A DNA stretch of 64,000 bases, taken from the NCBI RefSeq assembly GCF_027744825.2, contig NW_026527058.1, positions 558,001 to 622,000 on the forward strand. Direction: 5' to 3'. Origin of the DNA: Synchiropus splendidus (Eukaryota; Chordata; Actinopteri; Syngnathiformes; Callionymidae). A model generated the notes under the pieces. The model saw nothing but the letters and a program-made list of their open reading frames with translations. It had not been told where the DNA came from and searched no databases. The stretch's first letter is position 1, and each line of letters starts with the position of its first letter. Shown here piece by piece: positions 50,430-60,472 of this stretch. The position numbers were made by a program, and so were the translations under genes.

Positions 50430-51250
50430 GTCCTCTGCCCCCCGAGGCGCAGTTCACTAGTCGAAATGCTAAAGCACCCGCAACACTCAAAGCATATAAT
50501 GCTCAATGGGTGTGGACTGCTGTCCATTGGGTAAACATCCACTGCTAGTCCAGTTCATGCAGGGATCTCGAAGACTCAGTCCCACCTCCAGACGCATCTG
50601 CCCCATTGGGATCTTCAATTGGTATTAAAGGCTCTCTCTGAAGCTCCCTTCGAGCCACTTGATCAGGCTCCTTTGGAGCTGGTGGCTTACAAAGCAGCTC
50701 TCCTCCTGGTCCTGGCCTCCATCAGGAGGGTTTGGACAACTATGTGCCTTCTCGATTAGTCTTTTTTTCCCAATTTTCTTTGTGCCTCGTCTGAGGTGAG
50801 CAATTTTTCAGTAGACGCTTTCTGTACTACCCCCCCACCCGGATGAGAACCACTGGCGCTTGCAAAAGGTGTGTCCCGTGAGGGCACTGAGAGCTTGTCT
50901 GAATGGAGTCAAGGCCCTCAGGAAAAAAGATAAGCTGTGGGTGGCTCTGGCAGGTGGTATAAAAGGCATCATGCATAGGAGCCTTCAGAGGAGTTTCTTT
51001 GGCAGAAATCTGCCAAACAGCCTCCTGGGCTTCTGACTTAACTTTTGCAGATCTCTGTTTGTCGGACGTGGCTGCTTCTTCTTTGTCGGACGCAGCTGCT
51101 TCTTCTTTGCCTCACGTTGTCCTGTCTGCAGGTGCTTCCAGCAGCTCTGGCCAAGAGATCAGAGAATCGTTCGCGGACCGAGGGGAGGGTCTCTTCATCT
51201 GAATCCAACTTTTTCCTGCGATCAAGGGGACCAGGCCCCACCCTCCAGAG
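50430..51250 (+). pseudogene. Third, more decayed DIRS-like tyrosine recombinase fragment
   Basis: Alternating frames give LPPEAQFTSRNAKAPATLKA (equivalent to the start of copy B's recombinase), then LPHWDLQLVLKALSEAPFE, then LVAYKAALLLVLASIRRVW (first Arg box region), then, near 50,980-51,080, a region equivalent to the catalytic tail. There the usual FADHYL reads FADLCL, so the nucleophile Tyr is lost. It is clearly more diverged from A and B than they are from each other. Its right end carries a polyadenylation-like AATAAAG at about 51,294. Confidence 0.7.
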
Positions 51251-51492
51251 CTGAGCGAATTTCAGGAGCGCTGATGCTTTTGTATTGTTGGTGCAATAAA
51301 GTGTTTCTCTTCCGCAGTGCTTCGTAATGGGCTAAACTTGTCTCCGCTGGTGAGTTCTCCGTACAAATATGGACGGGATGGCGTCTGGTTCCCCTGTGTA
51401 GTCGCCGGAGCAGCGAAGCACCTGATTTTGCAACGAGAGGGCCCAAGGGGGACGCCAAGACCCACTGTATGGAAGGTTATTCGTGCCACTTC
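51251..51492. other. Short unassigned stretch before the second satellite array
   Basis: Unique-looking sequence with AATAAAG at about 51,294 and GC-rich short frames on both strands. It is joined to the satellite in mid-monomer at about 51,493. It is probably the decayed 3' end of the DIRS-like fragment. Confidence 0.4.
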
Positions 51493-54400
51493 ACAACATT
51501 TTTATGTTTGGCGTTCCGTAAACCACCTTTTCTGAAAACGCGTTTTCTGCATTGTGCCATAACTTCTCAGGGAAGCTTCAGAACATGATATTTTCAGCTC
51601 CCACTATAGCAGAAAGGGTCTTTGTAGTAGTTGCACATCAAATCTAAGCCGTCTGAAGTGTTTTTCAAAAGTTATCAACATTTTTATGTTTGGCGTTCCG
51701 AAACCCACCTTTTCTCAGGCTGAAAACGCGTTTGCTGCATTGTGCCATAACTTCTCAGGGAAGCACCAGAACACGATATGTTCACCTCCCACTATAGCAG
51801 AAAGGGTCTTTCTCGTAGTTGGACATCAAATCTAAGCTGTCTGAAGTGTTTTTCGAAAGAGATAAACATTTTTATTGTTTGGTATTCCGAAACCCACCTT
51901 ATCTCAGGCTGAAAACGCGTTTTCTGAGTTGTGCCATAACTTCTCAGGGAAGCTTCAGAACATGAAATTTTCACCCCCCACTATAGCAAAAAGGGTATTA
52001 TTACTAGTTGCACATAAAATCTATGCTGTCTGAAGTGTTTTTCCAAAGTTATCAGCATTTTTCTTTTTGGCGTTCCGAAACCCACTTCATCTCAGGCTGA
52101 AAACACCTTTTCTCCATTGTGACATAACTTCTCGGGGAAGCCACAGATCTTGAAATTTTCACCTCCCACTATAGCAGAAATGGACTTTCTAGTAGATGTA
52201 CATTAAATGCAAGCTGTCTGAAGTGTTTTTCCAAAGTTATCAACATTTTTATGTTTCGCGTTCCGAATTCCACCTTATCTCAGGCTGAAAACGCGCTTTC
52301 TGCATTGTACCACAACTTCTCAGGGAAGCTTCAGAACATGAAATTTTCACCTCCCACTATAGCAGAAAGGGTCTTTCTAGTAGTTGGACATCAAATCCAA
52401 GCTGTCTGAAGTGTTTTTCCAAAGTTATCAACATTTTTATGTTTGGCGTACCCGAAACCACCTTCTCTCAGGCTGAAAACGCCTTTACTGCAATGTGCCA
52501 AAACTTTGCAGGGAAGCTTCAGAACATGACATTTACAACTCCCACTATCGCAGAATGGGTCTTTCTTGTAGTTGCACATCAAATCTAAGCTGTCTGAAGT
52601 GTTTTTCGAAAGGTATCAACATTTTTATGTTTGGCGTTCCGGAACCCACCTAATCTCAGGCTGAAAACGCGTTTTCCGCATTTTGCCATAACTTCTCAGG
52701 GAAGCTACAGAACACGAAATGTTCACCTCCCACTATAGCAGAAAGGGTCTTTCTCGTAGGTGCACATCAAATCTAAGCTGTCTGAACTGTTTTTCGAAAG
52801 AGATAAACATTTTTATTGTTTGGTATTCCGAAACCCACCTTATCTCAGGCTGAAAACGCGTTTTCTGAGTTGTGCCATAACTTCTCAGGGAAGCTTCAGA
52901 ACATGAAATTTTCACCCCCCACTATAGCAGAAAGGGTATTATTACTAGTTGCACATCAAATCTATGCTGTCTGAAGTGTTTTTCCAAAGTTATCAACATT
53001 TTTATGTTTGGCGTACCCGAACCCACCTTCTCTCAGGCTGAAAACGCCTTTACTGCAATGTGCCAAAACTTTGCAGGGAAGCTTCAGAACATGAAATTTA
53101 CAACTCCCACTATAGCAGAATGGGTCTTTCTTGTAGTTGCACATCAAATCTAAGCTGTCTGAAGTGTTTTTCGAAAGGTATCAACATTTTTATGTTTGGC
53201 GTTCCGGAACCCACCTAATCTCAGGCTGAAAACGTGTTTTCCGCATTGTGCCATAACTTTGCAGGGAAGCTTCAGAACAAGAAATGTTCACCTCCAAATA
53301 TAGCAGAAAGGGTCTTTCTAGTAGTTGCACATGAAAATCTAAGCTGTCTGAAGTGTTTTTCCAAAGCTATCAACATTTTTATGTTTGGCATTCCGGAACC
53401 CACCTTATCTCATGCTGAAAATGTGTTTTACGCATTGTCCCATAACTTTGCATCAAGCTTCAGAACAAGAAATTTTCATTGCCACTATAGCAGAAACGGT
53501 CTTTCTAGTAGTTGCACTTCAAATCTAATCTGTCTGAAAGGTTTTCCGAAAGTTATCAACATTTTTATGTTTGGCGTTCCGGAACCCACCTTTTCTCAGG
53601 CTGAAAACGCGTTTATTTCTTTGTGCCAGAACTTTGCAGGGAAGATTCAGAACATGAAATTTTCACTTCCGACTATTGCAGAAAGGGTCTTTCTAGTAGT
53701 TGCATATCAAATCTAAGCTGTCTGAAGTGTTTTTCCAGTGCTATCAACATTTTTTTGTTTGGCGTTCCGGAACCCACCTTATCTCAGGGTGAAAACGCGT
53801 TTTCTGCGTTGTGCCATAACTTTGCAGGGAAGCTTCAGAACATGAAATTTTCACATCCCACTATCGCAGAAAGGGTATTTCTAGTAGTTGCACATCAAAT
53901 CTAAGCTATCTGAAGTGTTTTTCCAAAGGTAACAACTTTTTTATGTTTGGCGTTCCGGAATCGACCTAATCTCAGGCTGAAAACGCGTTTTACGTATTGT
54001 GCCATAACTTTGCTGGGAAGCTTCAGAACATGAAATTTTCACCTGCCACTATAGCAGAAAGGGTCTTTCGAGTAGTTTCACATCAAATCTAAGCTGTCTG
54101 AAGTGTTTTTCCAATGTTATCAACATTTTTATGTTTGGCGTTCCGGAATCGACCTTATCTCGGGCTGAAAACGCGTTTTCTGCATTGTGCCATAACTTTG
54201 CATGGATGCTTCCGAACATGAAATTTTGGCCTCCTACTATAGCAGAAAGGGTCTTTTTAGTAGATGCACATCAAATCTAAGCTGTCTGAAGTGTTTTTCC
54301 AAAGTCATCAACATTTTTATGTTTGGCATTCCGGAATCGACCTTATCTCAGGCTGAAAACGCGTTTTCTGCATTGTGCCATAACTTTGCATGGATGCTTC

Positions 54401-57111
54401 CGAACATGAAATTTTCATGTCCCACTATCGCAGAAAGGGTCTTTCTAGTAGTTGCACATCAAATCTAAGCTGTCTGAAGTGTTTTTCCAAAGTTATCAAC
54501 ATTTTTATGTTTGGCATTCCGGAATCGACCTTATCTCAGGCTGAAAACGCGTTTTCTGCATTGTGCCATAACTTTGCAGGGAAGCTTCAGAACATGAAAT
54601 TTTCACCTCCCACTATAGCAGAAAGGGTCTTTCGAGTAGTTGCACATCAAATCTATGCGGTCTGAAGTGTTTTTCAAAAGTTATCAACATTTTTATGTTT
54701 GCCGTTCCGGAATCGACCTTATCTCAGGCTGAAAACGCGTTTTCTGCTTTTTGGCATAACTATGCAGGGAAGTCTCAGAATATGAAGTTTTCACATCCCA
54801 CTATAGCAAAAAGGGTCTTTCTAGTACTTGCACATCAAATCTAAGCTGTCTGAAATGTTTTTCCAAAGTTATCAACATTTTTATGTTTGGCGTTCCAGAA
54901 TCGACCTTATCTCAGGCTGAATACGCGATTTCTTCATTGTGCCATAACTTTGCAGGGAATTTTGAGAACATGAAATTTTCACATCCCACTATAGCAGAAA
55001 GGGTCTTTCTTGTAGTTGCACATCTAATCTAAGCTGTCTGAAGTGTTTTTACAAAGTACTCAACATTTTTATGTTTGACGTTCTGGCACCCACCTTATCT
55101 CAGGCTGAAAACGCATTTTCTGCATTGTGCCATCACTTTGCAGGAAAGCCGCAGAATATGAAATTTTCAACTCCCACTAAAGCAGAAAGGGTCTTTCTCC
55201 TACTTGCACATCAAATCTATGCTGTCTGAAGTGTTTTTCAAAAGTTTTCAACATTTTTATATTTGGCGTTCCTGAATCGACCTTATCTCAGGCTGAAAAC
55301 GCAGTTTCTGCATTGTGCCATAACTTTGCAGGGAAACTTCAGAACATGAAATTTTCACCTCCCACTATAGCGGAAAGGTTCCTTCTAGTAGTTGCTCATC
55401 AAATCTAACCTTTCTGAAGTGTTTTTCCAAAGTTATCAACATTCCTATGTTTGGCGTTCTGGAATCAACCTTATCTCTGGCTGAAAACGCGTTTTCTGCA
55501 TTGTGATATAACTTTGCACTGAAACTTCAGAACATGAAATTTTCACATCCCACTATAGCAGAAAGGGTCTTTCTAGTAGTTGCACATCAAATCTAAGCTG
55601 TCTGAAGTGTTTTTCCAAAGTTATCAACATTTTTTTCTTTGGCGTTCCAGAATCGACCTTATCCCAGGCTGAAAACGCGTTTTACGCATGGTGCCATAAC
55701 TTCGCAGGGAAGATTCAGAACATCGAATTTTCACCTCCCACATTAGCAGAAAGGGTCTTTCTAGTAGTTGCAGATCAAATCTAAGCTGTCTGAAATGTTT
55801 TTACAAAGTTATCAACATTTTTATGTTTGGAGTTCCGGAACCCACCTTATCTCAGTCTGAAAATGTGTTTTACGCATGCTGCCATAACTTTGCAGGGACG
55901 CTTCAGAACATGAAGTTTTCACCTCCCACTATAGCAGAAAGGGTTTTTCTCGTAGTTGCACGTCAAATCTAAGCTGTCTGATGTGTTTTTCCGAAGTTAT
56001 CAACATTTTTATGTTTGGCGTTCTGGAACCCACATTATCTCAGTCTGAAAACGCATTTTCTGCATTTTGCCATAACTTTGCAGGGATACATCAGAACATG
56101 AAATTTTCACCACCCACAATACCACAAAGGGTCTTTCTAGTAGTTGCAGATCAAATCGAAGCTGTCTGAAGTGTTTTTCCAAAGTTATCAACATTTTTAT
56201 GTTTGGCGTTCCGGAATCGACGTTATCTCAAGCTGAAAACACGTTTTACGTATTGTGCCATAACTTTGCAGGGAAGCTTCAGAACATCGAATTTTCACCA
56301 CCCACTGTAGCAGAAAGGGTCTTTCAAGTAATTGCTCATCAAAGCTAAGCTCTCTGAAGTGTTTTTCCAAACTTATCAACATTTTTATGTTTGGCGTCCG
56401 GAACCCTCCTTATCTCAGGCTGAAAACCCGTTTTCTGCATTCTGCCCTAACATTGCAGGGACGCTTCAGAACATGAAACTTTCACCTCCCGCTATACAAG
56501 AAAGGATCTTTCTAGTAGTTGCACATCATATTTAAGCTGTCTGAAGTTTTTTTCCAAAGTTATCAACATTTCTATGTTTGGCGTTCCGGAATCGACCTTA
56601 TCTCAGGCTGAAAACGCGTTTTCTGCATTGTGACATAACTTTGCAGGGAAGCTTCAGAACAATAAAATTTCACCTCCCACAATAGCAGAAAGATTCTTTC
56701 TAGTAGTTGCACATCAAATCAAATCTGTCTGAAGTGTTTTTCCAAAGTTATCAACTTTTTTATGTTTGGCGTTCCGGAATCGACCTTATCTCAGGCTGAA
56801 AACGCGTTTTCGGAATTGTGCCATAACTTTGCAGGGAAGCGTCAGAACATGAAATTTTAACCTCCCAGTATAGCAGAAAGGGTTTTCCTCGTAGTTGCAC
56901 GTCAAATCTAAGCTGTCTGATGTGTTTTTCCGAAGTTATCAACATTTTTATGTTTGGCGTTCTGGAACCCACATTATCTCAGTCTGAAAACGCTTTTTCT
57001 GCATTTTGCCATAACTTTGCAGGGATACATCAGAACATGAAATTTTCACCTCCCACAACAGCATAAAGGGTCTTTCTAGTAGTTGCAGATCAAATCAAAG
57101 CTGTCTGAAGT
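51493..57111. repeat. 188-bp satellite, array 2 (about 30 monomers)
   Basis: Same monomer, same orientation as array 1. It starts in mid-monomer at CACAACATTTTTATG and ends at GCTGTCTGAAGT, where the retroviral LTR begins. The first third has a local subfamily with CATAACTTCTCAGGGAAG and AGATAAACATTTTTATTG; 51,740-51,985 recurs at 52,681-52,926 (offset 941). Around 54,190-54,660 are monomers with TGGATGCTTCCGAAC and CATGTCCCACTATCGC that match units at 27,880-32,100 of array 1. 55,930-56,115 recurs at 56,870-57,055 (offset 940, five monomers). Confidence 0.96.
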
Positions 57112-57569
57112 CTGAACCCATGTTGTATATACTGGAAAATTGAAAATATTATAACCATGCTTTGCACTTATTATGACCACTTATTGAACCTGTATGCTTT
57201 GCACTTTTGAACTTACAAGCAGGGCATGCTCTAACCTCAGGGTGAATTTGTAAGCAGAACATGTTTTTAAGCGGAGCTTGCGATTATGGTTAACACTTAG
57301 AAGGAACGTTGTATTAATAGAACATTGTGGTCTTCACTTAGAACATAAGTCACATTTATCAAAACAATGAAACTAACACTCAGCATGTTCAATGAATCTA
57401 AAACATCTGCATAAGACATAAGGGGTGTCTGTAATGAAGTTAAAACTTTCCACTAAGGACGACAGCTAGAACACGTGATGAAAATTAAAACTTTCCACTG
57501 AAGATGACAAGAACACGTCACCCATTAATGACGCATTGGGGGATTGTTTATTGAAATCGGCAATGTTGC

Positions 57570-57576
57570 TATAAAG
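57570..57576 (+). promoter_or_regulatory. LTR TATA box
   Basis: TATAAAG, about 450 bp into the LTR. Transcription would start about 25-30 bp downstream, near the CT-rich CTCTCGCTCTCGCTC. Confidence 0.65.
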
Positions 57577-58108
57577 GTCTAGGATAAACTGACCTCTCGC
57601 TCTCGCTCTTGATCCACGCTTTTGGCTTCATCCGTTTGCTGAAAGGTCTTGTATCTTAACTTGGGACGGTGCTCTTGCTCTTGCTCTTAGGCCATTTGAT
57701 TTAACTCTTTTTGTTGTTCTCTTATGGTTTTTTATTATTGATTGGTTGATTTTTATGATTAATTCTTTTCACTTAATCTCTTTTATTGCATATACTTTGA
57801 ATATATTTTTTAGGATCTTTGACTTAATCCTTTTTATTGTGTATGCATTTTGATTATATGATTTTTGACATTTATGTATGTGCACTAGCGTCTGGCAGTG
57901 CCTTTGACTTTGTTGGGTATTAGCGTCTGGCAATACCCTTGAGTTTATTGATGTTTATTGATTTTATTGTTTTTATTATCCTTTTTTGAATTTTATTGTT
58001 TTATTACCCTTTTATCATTTTTGTATTGAATTTTATTCTTTATTGATTTTACTGTTTTGTTATCCTTTTTATCAATTTTTTGGAGAAATACTTTTGACAT
58101 AAAAACAA

Positions 58109-58114
58109 AATAAA
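58109..58114 (+). terminator. LTR polyadenylation signal
   Basis: AATAAA in the second half of the LTR. Cleavage would be expected 10-30 bp downstream, setting the R/U5 border near 58,130. Confidence 0.6.
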
Positions 58115-58562
58115 ACTGAGTACGAATTAAGTACTGAAAAGGCACAACGGCATTGATCCCTGACTACTAAAGAATCGACTGGCTCCTGTACTACCATCAA
58201 CTGGGTTATAGGTGAGTTAATGCTGGATTGAATTAATGTTTGATTCCCTTTCCTGTGCACATGTAGTGAATGTCTCGACTGGTAGCATTATTGTAAGGTC
58301 AAGAACCTGTTTCTCAACAGGTCGGGTGAATTAAATAACCCGCTCAGTGAAGCGCCGACACTACTCACTAATATAATAGGTGAAGTTGATACATCTATTA
58401 TAGTTTTAGAACCGTGTCTGCAACAAGAGGCTGACTGAGTTGACCACACGAGGGGGCCCTTTACCAGAGAGGCAAAGGGAGGTAGTGTACTCGGAACTAG
58501 GGACGGCTTGTTACAGCCAATTGCCCTGTACACAAAACCTTGAAATCCAAAACCCGGCGACA

Positions 58563-58580
58563 TGGCGCCCGAACAGGGAC
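58563..58580 (+). promoter_or_regulatory. Primer-binding site for tRNA-Lys3
   Basis: TGGCGCCCGAACAGGGAC, 18 bases complementary to the 3' end of tRNA-Lys (UUU anticodon type), directly after the LTR terminal CA. Minus-strand DNA synthesis would start here. Lentiviruses and some other retroviruses use the same primer; this alone does not make the element a lentivirus. Confidence 0.92.
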
Positions 58581-59012
58581 ATGATTGAAAAACGTACAAT
58601 CTATTTGTGAGTAACTGGACCCCAGATTGAAACTCTGACGGGAAAAGTTCGGTAGTAAATAGATAGATCCTACTATCTCTGAGTTTTGAATCAATGATAT
58701 AGATTCAGACTCTATCACTCGACAAAGTACGATTTAGTTGACTCTGTAATTTATCAAGGAGCTGCCCCTTGGGACTGATCACCCCGAGTAGGGCAGTTAA
58801 AGTATTAAGGTAATTACAGTGCAACTGCTATAATAGCTGGAATACAGAAGTAAAGCAAAAAGTCCCGTGAGGCCTTATAACGGGCACCCCATAAGAAGTC
58901 CGCAAGGGACAACTGGGGAACTGCAGCAGGAAGCAGCGGCATAGTTCGGGAAACTGTTCATAGCCGGTAAAGTGAATTCCTTGAATAATTTGACTGAGAC
59001 TGCAGAATAAAA
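58581..59012 (+). other. Retroviral leader (5' untranslated, packaging region)
   Basis: 432 bp between primer site and first gag-region ATG, without an open frame of note on the plus strand. Packaging and splice-donor signals normally lie here. Several GT-containing candidates exist (for example GTGAGTAAC at about 58,610 and AAGGTAATT at about 58,808), but none can be chosen by eye. Confidence 0.6.
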
Positions 59013-60472
59013 ATGAGCAAAGAGGTTGTGCCTGAAAGCAGTGGAGTCTCTAAGAGAAGAGCCTCCATAGCCGAATCTGAGGTTTTGACTACCCCCCTGA
59101 TATGTGGGTTGTAGCATCTTTTCTGATAATCGATGCACGATTAGAAAATCAGGAATTATGGGATATTTTGCCTTTCGGTTCGTATACGCTCCTTAATCCA
59201 CGGAGGTGCCCAAGACCTACCGATAGTGCGGGTATAGCTTGTTGGGTGAAAGAGAGTTTTCCTGAAGCGGTGAAAGACTTTGACCAGGATCACCCGGGGG
59301 ACTGGGCCCCAGGTGAGGCGCGTCCCTTGGACACCGGGGACTCGAGATTGCATACAATATTAATGGCTCATTACTTGCCCTTTGACGACAAGGACCCTGA
59401 GGGTTCCTTTAAGATACTTTCGACAACTTATCACAACTCCTTGACTCATGCCGGAACGTGGGCCGTCATTGTTCCCATTTTTGGGACAGGAGTGTTCAAT
59501 TTCCCTCTCGGAAGGGCAGTGGAAATTTGTATTGATCACACTCGGGAATGGGTAAACCGTGACCCCGATTTTAACCGAATAGTAGTCCTCCTGGCTCCTG
59601 AGGCTGGGCTGCGGCAGGAAATACTCTGCCAATTAAAAGGGCGATTTAAAGCGGATCCAGTGAAAGTTCAGGACTATGCAGCGTCCAGTAATTATCGGGT
59701 TGATGCGACATTAATTGCTGAACTAATGAGGATGCCCGTAGTGGGCAAGTCATATAAGGAGTTTGTCTTTGACCGTGCCGTAGGGAATATTACTGACAGC
59801 TTTGTTCGTCAATACCAGCGCTACCCCGCTAAATCGGGAATGTATCCACACGCTGATCTTAAAGAACACCAAACGTTATACGGACCAACTGGTCCATCAC
59901 CACTGACAAATATGGGGTCATTGGACACTGCATTACAAGAAATAGCCCATACTCCGACTGCAACTGCGCCACCCGCCTATGAAACTAGCGAGACTCTCAG
60001 GGACCATGGCTATGCCACTCCAGTGAGGGTCCACTTCTCCCCGCCGTCAGAGGATGACTCTGATGAGGGAGAACCCCTGCACGTGAGTGAAAACAGCAGA
60101 GAAATTTTTACTAGTCTGGAAAAAATGGCGGGACAACTTAGTGCGATCTCACAACAAATATAAAGTCATCGGGATCAGATCAATAGAAGTTTAAGCCAGG
60201 GAAGATTAGAATATATTTCAGGTTCCCCGGAAAATCGGCCACAGCCCATGCAACCACTTAATCCCTCTAATGGCTTGATAGAGGCCTCGGGCCTTAATGC
60301 CCCAGGAAACTCTGATGCCAGAGACCCAGGGTTGAGTGAGTCAACTCCGGATGACATCCCGGTTATTAGAATGGACAATGGATCCATGTTTATTATTTTG
60401 CCCACTTCTACGGCTAAATATAAACCCACTGGGGACAATGTAGTGATCCCCTTAAGAAAGGGGACTAGATGA
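59013..60472 (+). pseudogene. Retroviral 5' gag-region or accessory frame with macrodomain-like fold, broken
   Basis: The first ATG (59,013) opens 33 codons, then stops at 59,112-59,114. The long frame is shifted and open from 59,081 (first ATG 59,102) for 353 codons to TAA at 60,161-60,163, then continues in the same frame to TGA at 60,470-60,472. Counting from Met 59,102, residues about 1-175 resemble a macrodomain: SAGIACWV (42-49, loop-1-like), GEARPLDTG (71-79), strand TILMAHYLP (85-93), LSTTYHNSLTHA (106-117), VPIFGTGVFNFP (124-135, diphosphate-loop-like) and strand RIVVLLAP (159-166). The classical NAAN is not present; LLNP (30-33) is the nearest. Residues 290-330 are acidic and Pro-rich, and 333-353 have coiled-coil-like spacing that continues past the TAA. 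The function would be ADP-ribose binding or removal if the fold is right; no family is assigned with certainty. Confidence 0.6.

Larger units (their letters stand above)
57113..58562 (+). repeat. 5' LTR (about 1.45 kb)
   Basis: Begins TGAACCC where satellite similarity stops (an alternative start is TGTTGTATAT at 57,121) and ends GGCGACA directly against the primer-binding site. The downstream U5-side half is AT-rich, with many TTTTATTG runs. It contains a TATA box, a polyadenylation signal and a 14-bp direct repeat (AGCGTCTGGCA at about 57,887 and 57,921, 34 bp apart). From these, U3 is about 57,113-57,600, R about 57,600-58,130 and U5 the rest, so R would be unusually long (about 500 nt). 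The matching 3' LTR is outside the window, so the boundaries are not confirmed by a pair. Confidence 0.75.

Noticed and set aside
58563..58580. Lentivirus origin from the Lys3 primer site
   Set aside because: The primer alone is not diagnostic; the missing zinc knuckles, long LTR and gag layout do not fit lentiviruses.
59102..60163. Calling the 353-codon frame a plain retroviral matrix protein
   Set aside because: The order of strands and the GTGVFNFP loop fit a macrodomain better, but this is kept as tentative because no profile search could be run.
60456..60472. Programmed -1 frameshift site between the two gag-region frames
   Set aside because: The relation is +1, and no X XXY YYZ heptamer stands in the right phase.
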